A DNA stretch of 64,000 bases from Apus apus. Lineage: Eukaryota > Chordata > Aves > Apodiformes > Apodidae. Of this stretch, positions 11,724-22,355 are shown piece after piece. The position numbers and the translations under genes were made by a program. The DNA lies in contig NC_067296.1 in assembly GCF_020740795.1 (NCBI RefSeq), positions 2,333,001 through 2,397,000 on the forward strand. Reading direction: 5' to 3'. The notes under the pieces were generated by a model. The model saw only the letters and a list, made by a program, of their open reading frames with translations, was not told the DNA's origin and made no database searches. Position 1 is the stretch's first letter. Each line of letters opens with the position of its first letter.

Positions 11724-11783
11724 CTTCCTGTCCTGGTGGAAGTGAGCAGGCAACCAGCAAGGAAGAAGCAGACACCACACCAT
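11724..11783 (-). other. Predicted non-coding exon 1 of the perilipin gene
   Basis: The 5' end is inferred about 30 bases downstream of the TATA box at 11804-11813; the 3' end is a good donor, AAG|GTATTG, at 11724/11723. It would splice over a 728-base intron to the acceptor TTCAG at 10996/10995, five bases before the ATG. An ATG at 11781-11783 lies at the predicted transcription start. If included in the message, it opens a frame of about 39 codons that overlaps the main start out of frame. The exact start site needs 5' RNA data. Confidence 0.6.
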
Positions 11784-11803
11784 GATCCCCCCTCCCTGCT
11801 CTG

Positions 11804-11813
11804 CCTTTTTATA
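11804..11813 (-). promoter_or_regulatory. TATA box of the perilipin gene
   Basis: TATAAAAAGG read on the minus strand, about 30 bases upstream of the inferred transcription start and 80 bases upstream of the exon 1 donor. The fit to a canonical TATA box and the distance to a spliceable leader make this the likely core promoter. Confidence 0.72.
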
Positions 11814-11897
11814 CCAGCTGGTGAGGTGGGCTGAGGAGGGACCCTCTGTGACTGGCAGCTCTGGGAAGCAGCAGGAAGGAGCCAGTGTCTGTCCTGG

Positions 11898-11902
11898 CCA
11901 AT
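11898..11902 (+). promoter_or_regulatory. Inverted CCAAT box upstream of the perilipin promoter
   Basis: CCAAT on the plus strand (ATTGG in gene orientation), about 115 bases upstream of the predicted start. This is a usual position for NF-Y sites. A single short motif, so only suggestive. Confidence 0.4.
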
Positions 11903-11943
11903 TAGAGGTGGGATGGGGCAGAGATGGGCCCTGCTGTGGCTCG

Positions 11944-11962
11944 TTAATTACTCTGTAATTAA
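11944..11962. promoter_or_regulatory. Homeodomain-type palindrome in the perilipin promoter
   Basis: Perfect 8-base inverted repeat TTAATTAC-TCT-GTAATTAA, about 160-180 bases upstream of the predicted start. Two TAATTA-type cores in opposite orientation resemble paired homeodomain or HNF1-like dimer sites. Function is inferred. Confidence 0.4.
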
Positions 11963-11999
11963 GCAGGTACACCTTGTCCTGTGTAGAGGAGCTCCCTTT

Positions 12000-12960
12000 G
12001 GAGGGCAGTGCTCTTGCAGGATGGACCACACACCCTCTGTGATCTTGCCCCAGCTCACACACTGTCTGCAACCAGCCATGGGTTTTGTTTCACTTTCTGA
12101 TGTGAAACAAGAAACAGGGGGGAAAAAGGCAAATATAATAAAATAAATCCAGAGAAGGACTTCACACCTCACATGGGATTCATGTTGCTTGTACCTGCTG
12201 GTGTTAAGTTTAATGACAGGTGTATCTACCTAATCCAAGAAGCACTGGAACTCAAGTTTCTCTTCTTGAAGTCCCCAGAGAACCTGGTCTCACTCCATCT
12301 TCCCAGAAGTGACCATCCCGTGCATGAGCCTGATGAGCAGCCAGGTGAGACCCTTTCTGCTCAGGTTCAGTGTGTACTTTCAGGGCTGGTCTGACTCCTG
12401 CCACCCACCTCAGACCATCCACTTTCCCCTCACAGCAGCCTGCTGATCTTTGGGTGTGTTTTGGGAATGGCAGCTTCCATTCATCCCAGTGCTGGGGGTG
12501 GAACTGGGACACCTGGCAGCCTGAGGAAGGACCAGCCATGGTCTTTGCCCCTCAGCAGAGCTTTGCCGTGTTGCAGAAAAACCTCTCTGATTCACCAGGT
12601 CTCAGAACATGCAGGGAAATGCCTGGTGGTGGTGGGCATCATTAGTGGGAAGAGAGAAACCAACAGTGCCTGGGTCCTGTGAGGACCCTCCCAGAGGGCA
12701 ACCTCGTGGCTCTGAAATACAGAACTCTTGGAAATGGCTCTTGATCAATTTACAGAGGAGCAATTACACTGATCGATCCATTCCAGGAACTGGGGTGTTC
12801 CTGTAGATCTGTGTATTGGGGCTGCTCTTGTCTGGCTTCTCTGATGATTAATGAGGACTGAGAGACACCATGTCCTGCTCTTCAGAGAAAATGTGTGACT
12901 GGATGATCCCAAAGAGACACTGATTTGGTTGCTTCCATTTCACCAGTGATAGCTATGGGC
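12000..12960. other. Upstream flank of the perilipin gene, no gene seen
   Basis: Only short overlapping frames. May contain distal promoter elements, none individually convincing. Confidence 0.45.
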
Positions 12961-13212
12961 ACAGAATCATGGGATCCCAGACTGGTTTGGGTTGGAAGGG
13001 ACCTTATAGATCATCTAGATGAAGGGGCCTTCTAGATCATCAAGATCCAACCCCCCTGCATGGGCAGGGACACCTCCCACCAGCCCAGGTTGCTCCAAGC
13101 CCCATCCAACCTGCCCTTCAACACTGCCAGGGATGGGGCAGCCACAGCTTCCCTGGGCAACCTGGGCCAGGCTCTCACCACCCTCACACTCAAGAATTTC
13201 CTCCTGGCCATT
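12961..13212 (-). mobile_element. CR1 LINE 3' fragment with internal duplication
   Basis: Abundant-subfamily copy. Near the tail the ATCATCTAGAT segment is duplicated in tandem (about 13000-13045), which separates it from all other copies. Confidence 0.9.
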
Positions 13213-15615
13213 TCAACTTCCCCAAGGTTGGTGGGGTTTTTCTTTTCCTGGTCAAACTCATCTTAACCACACTGGACAAGGAACCACACTGCATCACAAC
13301 AGCTAAGCTAGAAATGAGCTTCTTTCTAGTGCTGGTGGATCAGCCTGGACCTCTTCTTCTCACCTGGCCAAACTCTGCAGCAGGTGGGCTTGTTCCTGGT
13401 CATGGTTCTGCTCATGGATCAGAGGACACAGTGGATAAGGAGGCTGCATAAGAGCCCCTTCCTGCAGAAGGGAAGAAAAACCTGCCTGTCTTCAGATGTT
13501 CTGCCAGGTTGTCCCAGCTATTGTCTGGCAGAGCCTCTGGAAGAGCAGTGTGTTGGGAGGATGTGAGAGCTGCACTGAGCTCAGCTGGGGAAGCCAGCAC
13601 CTCTGCAGAGGAGATGACATGGTGCTCCAGTGAGCAGAGAGTCCCTGCTGTTTGTCTGTGGCAGCCAAGTCCTCAGCACCACAGGTGGGTGCTCCTCTGG
13701 GCCCCCCTGCAGCTAAAACCTTCTTGGGGGATGAGTCTGTGTGTGGCTGGGGGTGTCTTTCCTCCTCCCCACTGCTGGAACCACCCATTGCAAAGGGCAG
13801 ACATGACCAGGGGTGGGGACAGGGGGAACACAGGTGCTGGGAAGGGCACAGGTTGAGTGTAAACCCTGTGCAGGAGTTACAGGAGGTGACTGATCCAACA
13901 AGCCCTGACAGGTTGGTGCTGGAGAAATCCGTGACTCAGCCAGCTGGGTTAACCCAGGAGGGTCAGTGCCAACAGTTTGTTCTCTCCCTGCAGGACATGG
14001 CAAGAACTTGCACTGGTGGCAAAGGAGTTGCTGTTTCTGTGCTGGTTATTGCTCTGAAGTTTGAAGACCACAGAGCTATTGTGGAAGAGAAGGGCTCCCA
14101 CCAAGGCCCAGGAGAGCCTGCTGTTGCTGTCTCCATGGCAGTAGCTCCTTCCACTTTCAATCAGTGGACACCAATGAGAGGTAGTCTTCCCAGTGCTAAT
14201 GATGGGACTGGGGAGGCCAGAGCACTGGGCTAGGCTTGGAGACTGTGGGACCCTGTCCTTAGTTCTGCCAGCTGCCTGGGGGTGACTTGCCCTGAGGCTG
14301 CTGAGCTCTGTGTTTCAGCTTCTCCATCTTTAAAACGGTGATTGGGATTTTGAGCTTTTTCCACAACAGGCCTTGTGATCTGCTGATGGGAAGTGCCAGG
14401 TGAGAGGGGGGATTCCTGATAACAAACTCCACACCTAGAAAGGCAGTTCCTGCTCAAGTCAAGCCACATCTGCCCTCACCAGGGAAAGGGGGTTTCTGTG
14501 TGCAGATCTGGCCAACACCAGCTTCCAGGTCCTTGGATTTGCTTCCACCCAGGAGGAGGCTGCATGTTCAGGCTCTGATGTGGGGATGTGCATTTGCAGG
14601 AGCCTGACTCGAGCACACAAGCAGAGCTGTCAGGAGGGCAAGGAGGGCTCCACTGCCTGCCAAACCTTGCTCCTTCTCCTGAGACCTGGGAGAACTGGGA
14701 CAGTGACTCAATGTCCCCTGAGAAAGTGTCACCAGCTGCCTTCCAGCTGTCGTGGCTGGACCAGGACTCCCAGGCAGGCTGGACCACAGGGCAACTCCAA
14801 GCTGAGGCAGGCAGCAGCCAGTTTCCCACAGGAGACCACCCGAACCCCTCCAACAACATCCTTAGCTTGGAGACTGACTCCTGCCTAACTGTGCTGGTTT
14901 CAGTGTGGCAAATGGATCTGGAGGACTCCTGTGGTGCACGTTCACAAGAAGGGGGTGTTGCTTTGCAGCACAGTAAAACAGGAGGGCTGGACACTCCCCT
15001 GCTCTGCAGCACACTTGCTTAGCTTGAAGTGACCTCTCTCAATCACCTCTCTATCATGCAATCAGCAGGTAGCCAGGGCCCAATATCTGAAGAGGGAACC
15101 CACCAAACTGTCAGAAACACCCTTGGGAAATACCATCTGAAGTGTCTTCTGCAATAAGAAAGTGGAGCTTGAAATATGTACCAAGCACAGAAGAACAGGC
15201 TCTGGCAGCACATTTTGAAAACCAGTGCTTTAGGCAATGTCCTTAGCAGCTTGTTAGATGTTTTATAAGTGTCCTTCCCAGCTCCAGAAGAAATAATACT
15301 GCTAATGATCGTGTCAGATACAAAATAATTTCCCAGCCTCTTTTGTCTGCAGGCTTTCCAGTTGCAATCCATCACGTGCCCTTCTGTGCAGCTGGAGGAA
15401 TCCAAACCCAGAGTGCAGGCAGCTTGGCTGGCAAAGGAAAAGAAATAATAGAAAGGACACCAGGGCCATCTTCTCTGCATGAGCTCCAATACTTTGTTGG
15501 TTTAGCAAGTCAGGCACTTGCTGAGCTGTGGTACCTCCTCATCAGCTCAGCTGAGCACTCCCTGGGCCCCCAGGAGGAGGTGTTGGTGTTCAGAGTGGAG
15601 CAGCACGAGGGGGGA
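13213..15615. other. Unannotated sequence
   Basis: Open frames of up to 193 codons without family resemblance. A fair acceptor (CTCTCCCTGCAG ending at 13993) is followed by an open stretch, but no partner exon was recognised. Confidence 0.45.
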
Positions 15616-15915
15616 ATCATAGAACCATTTAGATTGGAAAAGACCTTTAAGATCATCAGGTCCAACCATTAACCCAACTCCACCAAGCACGTCCCTCAGC
15701 ACCACATCTACACGGGTCTTAAAACACCTCCAGGGCTGGTGACTCCACCACTGCCCTGGGCAGAGTGTGCCAGGGCCTGATAGCCCTTTGGGGGATGAAA
15801 TTGTTCCTGATATCCAGCCCAAACCTCCTCTGGCACGACTGGAGTGGAACGAGCACACACCTGCAGGTTTCAGGAGAGGCGGTGGATGTCCAAGCTCGCT
15901 GGGGCTGGGGTGGTG
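15616..15915 (-). mobile_element. CR1 LINE fragment, second subfamily
   Basis: GGAATCATAGAACCATTTAG then ATCATCAGGTCCAACCATTA and AGCACCACATCTACACGGGT. This consensus differs from the abundant subfamily and is shared with the copy at 50328-50765. Confidence 0.88.
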
Positions 15916-16534
15916 AGACAGTCCCCATGGCAGTGGCAGCTGTGGCACCACAAATACACCATCAAGCAGATAAGTGATTTGCTTGTCTGATATATTGGGG
16001 GGAGTGTTTTCACCTCTGGGAACTAGTAACCTCCCTGCAAATACTCCTGTGCTCAGGACTATTGTCCTTGTGGACAAAACCACACCTGAATGATTGCTCT
16101 GATCCTCCAGGAAAAGCTTTCCTGCTAGTGACATCCTTGGGGACAGCAGAGATGGAGCAGGGCAGGAAGGACACAAGTGCCTTCTACCCAACAACATACC
16201 TGTGAGAGGTTTACTACTTGGGCTTTAATGATGGAACATTGGGCAGGGGAAGTGGCAAACTGATTTTACACATCTCCCTTGAAATGGTTGGTGTGTTTCT
16301 TGAAAGATAACTGCAGCCCAGGCTGGAGTTATTTGAAATACCCAGAAACAGCCAGTAAAAAATCAGGAGTCTTTGTTGAATTTTCACAGTGGGTGTTGGG
16401 GGAAAGGTCCCAGAAATGATTGGTTAAAAAAGAACCCCCAAAAAAGTACTGAAAAGAGCAGTGGATAAGGAGTCTTCAGTGCTCAATGCAGTCAGAGACC
16501 ATGAATAAATAACATGCAGTGCTAGATCAGCCAT

Positions 16535-16630
16535 AGAATCATACAATGGTTTGGGCTGGAAGGGACCTTGAAAATGATCTAGTTCCAACCAGGGGCAGGG
16601 ACACCTCCCACTACACCAGGTTGCCAGTCT
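16535..16630 (-). mobile_element. CR1 LINE 3' end, very short
   Basis: AGAATCATACAATGGTTTGG and the GGCAGGGACACCTCCCAC block only. Confidence 0.88.
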
Positions 16631-19002
16631 TCCTGTGTCGATTGTATCCACCTACTGTTTTTGTTTTGAGTCATAAAAAACATCACTCTGGACTCTTGCA
16701 GAAAGTAGGCTAAGGCCAACAGCTCTCCAGCATCAGGGTTTGGGCCTGCATTGGTCTGTGGAGCACTTGGGTGGGATGTTGGCCTCCTCTTCTGCCCCTC
16801 CTCCCTTTTGGATGCTCCCTCCTGCTCAGTCCAGCTCGGTGCAGGAGCTGCTCCATCAGCCTTGCTGGATGGGAGAAGAGAACAAGGAGAACCACAAGCG
16901 TGTGTGTCCCTTGACCACACATGGTCCCCAAGCACTGGGGCTGATGCAGCAGGTTCCACCTCCTGACTCATTGCAGATTCCAGCTGAGCTTTATCTGGAA
17001 TTTGTACCCTCCCCATCCCATTTTCTGGTGCCTCCTAGACTTGGAGCTCACAGGGATCTTCCCTCAGGATACTTACACTACCTTTTTCTTATTTGGCTGC
17101 CTCTTTTTGCACTTTCTGTAAGAATTTAATTACTTTTGAAACCTCCTCTGTGCTCTGAGATCTGATAAAAATTTAGCCAATGGATTCAGAAGCTCCAGCA
17201 GAGGGACAATTAAAAAACCCAAAGGAGCTACCTGCACTGCAGTGTGAATGAACAGATCATCCATTTGAGTGTCATTCATCCACAGCACTTACAGGTTTCC
17301 CATGTGTGTTAACTGGTGCAATTTTGTGAAATTCATTCCAAACTTGAATGTATCTTTCTTTTTTTTTCTTTGAACTGCCTGAAGTACCTGGCACCCCCTG
17401 GGAGATGTTGCCCCTCCAGAGCTGCCAGGGATGTCACACTAGGCAGAGTGACAGCCTCAGCTCACAACCTTCTCAGTGTGCCTACAGAGTAAAAAAATGC
17501 AATTCCAATGAGGGGGGTGCAAAGTTAGAAACCAGAAAGCATCCACAAAAGTAAACTGACATTTTTGTGTGGATATTTAATCTCATCATCATTAAAGTTG
17601 TAACTGAATCCCTGGGCTTTGGAGCTTACCTTAGAGATAAGTGGCGACTCGAGTGTCATCATCTTCTTCAGGACATCTTCATCTTGCCCCTGTGCTGTTT
17701 CCACTGCACTGTTCTGTGTCTCAGCTGGATTATTCCCCTGGCACGAGGCACAATAAACCCCCATAAGGTCCCTGTTCCCTTCACCCTTGGCCATTGTTTC
17801 AGAGGATGGTGGGATCAGCCCACCCCTCACATGGATCCATCACAGGCCATGGGCAGTGTGAGCTTTTCCTCTCTGCTAGAAAATACTCCCAGTAACTGCA
17901 GGCTGAGATTGCTAAGACCAATTGGTTGCAGCAATGTGGTGTTTCAAATCCTCCCATATAGTGTCCTTTTTTGGGAAGCACCTGACCTTTCATGTCCTTC
18001 CTCAAATTGGCTTCCTGCTGCACCACTGACTCGTCCCAGATGGATGTCTTTTTCTAACACAGTGTGGCTGGAGGCTTTCATGGGAGACTGATGATCCAAT
18101 ATCCAGTCCTCAATGTCTGGAAACTTCATTTTATAGAGGAGAACCTGTGTCATACTTCTTAGCCAGGAGACCACAAGGCAGGTATCATTAAATGTATAGA
18201 TGGGTCTGAATGGAGGTTGGCCATGGGCCATTGAATTCCAGCCACCAAACACAAACACTGAGGCTTCAGACTTTTTATAGAGTGTTTGCAAAGTGTTGCT
18301 GCTGTGTAAGTGCAGTTGGTAGATAAATTTCACTCTGGTTCACTTTGCAGTTTATTGGCACCAAAGTTAAAATGGATTGGGGCCATTTCATCTGGCCTCC
18401 AGCCCTGGTTGCAGCCCAGGGGCTGCTTCAGGAATATCATTGGTATGCAAAGTGCAGCCCGTGGACTGTCCCAGTTAGTTTGCATTTGGATTTCAGAACT
18501 GGTGGCCTGAGGGGCAAAATGGTCAGTTTTGCAAATAAACATCCAATCTTAGGTGGCTACATGATGCCAGGCAATCAAGATCTCTCTTAATTTTCAAATG
18601 TTATGGGATAACACTGATGCAATCAAAGGTCACTTGACTGTGACACTCACATGTTGTTTTCCCATCTGCCAACTGCTTTGGTTTTCTTTTTCTCTTTTGG
18701 CTTTTTTTTTTTTATTTATTTATTTTTTCTGGAAAAGTTAATTTTAAAGAAAATATTAAAGGAAAAATGTTTGTTTTCACCATGGTGTTGCCTACTCTTA
18801 AACTGATGCCCTCAGCTACTAACAGCAGCACCATTTCAGAGCCAATGCCCCAGATGCTGCCATGGCATTGTGGCTGTCCCTGCCCCAGCAACCTCAGGGG
18901 CATCTGGCTCAGCCCTGGTTCCAGGAGGAGAAGGTGCATTTTCCTCCTGCTGCTGTAAATGCCCTCTTTTTTTTGTGGAGGCTTATAGCTCCAGTGATGG
19001 TC
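16631..19002. other. Unannotated sequence with T-rich tracts
   Basis: T-rich stretch 17353-17375 and a TTTA-type run at 18707-18732. A 129-codon minus frame at 17944-18333 was not recognised. Confidence 0.45.
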
Positions 19003-19535
19003 ATAGAGTCATACAATCCCAGACTAGTTTCGGTTGGAAGGGACCTTAAAGATCATCCAATCCCAACCCCCCTGCATGGGCAGGGACACCTCCCACCAGC
19101 CCAGGTTGCTCCAAGCCCCATCCAACCTGCCCTTCAACACTGCCAGGGATGGGGCAGCCACAGCTTCCCTGGGCAGCCTGGGCCAGGCTCTCACCACCCT
19201 CACACTCAAGAATTTCCTCCTCATGTCTTGTCTAAATCTCCCCTCTTCCAGTTTTAATCCATCCCCCCTTGTCCTCTCCCTCCCTGCCCTTGTCCCAAGC
19301 CCCTCCCCAGCTTTCCTGGAGCCCCTTCAGGCACTGAGAGGTGCTCTCAGGTCTCCCTGGAGCCTTCTCTCCTCCAGGCTGAACACCCCAACTCTCCCAG
19401 CCTGGCTCCAGAGCAGAGCTGCTCCAGCCCTTGGATCATCTCTGTGGCCTCCTCTGGCCTTGTCCATCACGTCCATGTCTTTGTGTTGAGGACCTCAGAA
19501 CTGCACCCAGCCCTGCAGGGGGGTCTCACCAGAGC
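19003..19535 (-). mobile_element. CR1 LINE 3' fragment
   Basis: Abundant-subfamily copy reaching the GTCTCACCAGAGCCTG block, about 530 bases. Confidence 0.93.
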
Positions 19536-20639
19536 CTGATGAGCCAGCACCAAGATCTCCTCTCCCTCCTTCCATGAGATTGCTGGTTTTTGTGGCAGAC
19601 TTTTCCAGCAATCACTGCACCCCACGACACCTGCTGCTGCTCAGCTCCTCGCCCACAACTTGCTGGTGCTTTGTTCAGCTGTGCTCTCCAGCAGCCTTTG
19701 ACATCCAGAGCAGTGTGACACCACTGTCCTACTTTGCCCCTTGCAAAAATAGCACAGAAACAAGTTTTGATCCCTTTCCAACCACAGAGATACCTGTGAG
19801 CTGTTTGCTTCCTCACTCTTCCTCGTCAGTTATTGCAGCTATTTTAAAATGATTCTTTCTTTCCTGATTTTTTTGATGGAGTGAGTGAGATTGGTGGTGA
19901 ATCTTGATGCACCTGCCAAAATACTTCCTAACAGAACCCTTTCTATTGGGTGCTGTTAGTGTATTTTAATATGTATCCCTATCTTTTCCCATTCTTTAAA
20001 GTAGTTTGGGGCATACACTTTTCAAATCTTTTCTTGTACATCCTTTTATTAAAGTGTCTCCAGAGCTGTTGTTTGCTTTTTTTGTAAAGAAAAACCAAAA
20101 CACAACACAAAACAACCCCAACAACAAAGAAGAGATTTCTTTTTGAAGGGATCAGATCTGAAACGATTTGTTACCTTCCTTGCATCTCTCAGTTCTGAAT
20201 TCAGGCATTGCTTTTTCCACAGGTTTTTTTTTGGGGGGGGGGCTGAGGTTTTTTTGTTCTTCTTTTCTCCCCTTTTAATATCAATCCTGATGTTTGTCAG
20301 ACATTTTAGTCCTGGCCTCTTTGTTCTCTGCTTTGTGTGATCTTTCCTGTTGGTGCTTTCCTGCAAGTTTTCTAACTGAATTTTTTAAATTCCCAGTTGA
20401 TGTTATTTCCTCTGACTGTTGACATGGAAGAGAAGTAGAAGAAACTTTATAGACTTTATGCTGGTTTGACAGGCTAATAGGAGATAGGAGCAAATAGTGT
20501 GGACTGAAAGGGGAAGAGGGGTTCCTTATCAATCCTACAGGGTTCTTGTAGTGCAAAAATAATGTGACAAATATAAGTGACTTCCAAAGGAGAAGAGAAC
20601 CAAGTGGTGGATCCAGCCAAGCCAGCACGAGAACATATA
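19536..20639. other. Unannotated sequence with homopolymer tracts
   Basis: A/C-rich run near 20090-20130 and a T9G9 junction at 20225-20242; no gene supported. Confidence 0.45.
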
Positions 20640-20815
20640 TTAGAATCATGGAATGGTTTGGCTTGGGAGGGACCTTCAAGATCATCTAGATCCAACCCCC
20701 TGCATGGGCAGGGACACCTCCCACCAGCCCAGGTTGCTCCAAGCCCCATCCAACCTGCCCTTCACCACTGCCAGGGATGGGGCAGCCACAGCTTCCCTGG
20801 GCAGCCTGTTCCATG
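20640..20815 (-). mobile_element. CR1 LINE 3' fragment
   Basis: AGAATCATGGAATGGTTTGG through CTTCCCTGGGCAGCCTG; truncated early. Confidence 0.92.
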
Positions 20816-21599
20816 AGTTGCTTCAGAAAGTGGATCTCCTTCAGGAGGAGGAACGGAGCAACTTCCAGCAGGTTCTGGCTGTGGGTGGAAGGTGATGGGT
20901 GATGTGTTGAGGGCTGGGTGCACGTGGAGCTTCTCACTGTACTGCCACAAGAATGCAGGAGGGTCTTGACATAGCCCAGGGTGAGAATCCAAATGCGGAA
21001 AATCGAGTCAGGGAACAGTGATTGGAAAAACAAAGTGGCAGCTTGGAACAACTTACCCAGCCACTGAGGAATGCTGGAATGAACCGTGCTCAGCTGCTGC
21101 TGGCTACATTTCTCTTGCTCTATTGTTTCTTCAGGTCCTCCCAACCCTTTTTGCTCTGGCTCTCTCTGCTCTTGACCCCACTGAGCAGCCCAGCTGGGTC
21201 TCAGCTCTGCTGCAGGGGGAGAGAGCAGCCAAGGGCCCACCCAGGGGCTCTCAGAAGCCTTTTCCACCATTTAATTCATTAAATCTGTATTTAGGGTGTG
21301 AAAGCCTAACTGAGAGGGGAGGGCCACAGTGTGCAGAGCTCACACACCATCCAAATGAGAAAGGAGACTGCTGCAAAAACCTCCCAGTCAGGGCAGGGGC
21401 AGCAGCAAAGAGCAGAGTGTCAGAAATCCATCAACTGTTGCTGACAGCACAGAGTTGCCAGTCCATGCAACATCCCAGCCAAGCTGAGGGACAGCATCAC
21501 ATCCCCTCAGTGAGCTGCAAGATGTGCCAGGTGAGGTGTCAGTGAAGGTGACAGCCTGGGAAGTGCCTGGGAAGGCCATGAGTTCAGGATGGTTTGGAT
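20816..21599. other. Unannotated spacer between CR1 copies
   Basis: Overlapping frames on both strands reach 175 codons on the plus strand and 194 on the minus strand, the latter partly CR1. No family resemblance. Confidence 0.45.
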
Positions 21600-22355
21600 A
21601 TAGAATCACAGAATGGTAGAATCATGAAGGTTGGAAGGGACCTTAAAGATCATCAATTCCAACCCCCCTGCCATGAGCAGGGAGCCCTCCCACTAGACCA
21701 GGTTGCACAAAACCTCCAGGGATGGGGCATCAACAACCTCCCTGGGCAACCCATCCCAGTTCCTCACCACCCTTAGAGTGAAGAATTTCTTCCTAATATC
21801 TGACCTAAATCTCCCCTCTCTCAGTTTAAAGCCATCACCCCTTGTCCTATCTCTATCTGCTCTGATGAAAAGCCCCTCCCCAGCTTTCCTGGAGCCCCTT
21901 CAGGCACTGGAAGGTGCTCTAAGGTCTCCCTGGAGCCTTCTCTTCTCCAGGCTGAACAACCTCAGCTCTCTCAGCCTGTCTCCAGAGCAGAGCTGCTCCA
22001 GCCCTCCCATCATCTTTGTTGCTCTTCTCTGGCCCCTCTCCAACAGCTCCATGTCTCTCCTGTGCTGAGGGCTCCAGAGCTGGACACAACACTCCAGGTG
22101 GGGTCTCACCAGAGCAGAGGGGCAGGATCCCCTCCCTGGCCCTGCTGGCCACACTTCTGTTGATGCAGCCCAGGACACAGTTGCTCCTCTGGGCTCCAGC
22201 AGACACTGGGGATTCATGCCCAGCTTCTCATCTCCTGCCATCCCCAAGTCCTTCTCCTCAGGGCTGCTCACAATCCATTCTCCCCCCAGCCTGGGTTTGT
22301 GCCTGGGGCTGTGCTGACCCAGGGGCAGGACCTTGCACTTGGACACATGCTGACC
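21600..22355 (-). mobile_element. CR1 LINE fragment, long
   Basis: About 755 bases, from the tail (TAGAATCACAGAATGGTAGA) past the GTCTCACCAGAGCAGAGGGG block to CTTGGACACATGCTGACC. The minus strand still shows reverse-transcriptase C-terminal signatures, broken by frameshifts. Confidence 0.93.

Noticed and set aside
13994..14179. Exon-like segment (acceptor CTCTCCCTGCAG, open frame, GAGAG|GTAGTC donor)
   Set aside because: Encoded peptide matches nothing recognisable and no neighbouring exon in a compatible phase was found; such combinations arise by chance in 48 kb.
17944..18333. 129-codon minus-strand frame that looks moderately protein-like
   Set aside because: No recognised domain or splice partners; no evidence of a retrocopy poly(A) tail or parent gene.
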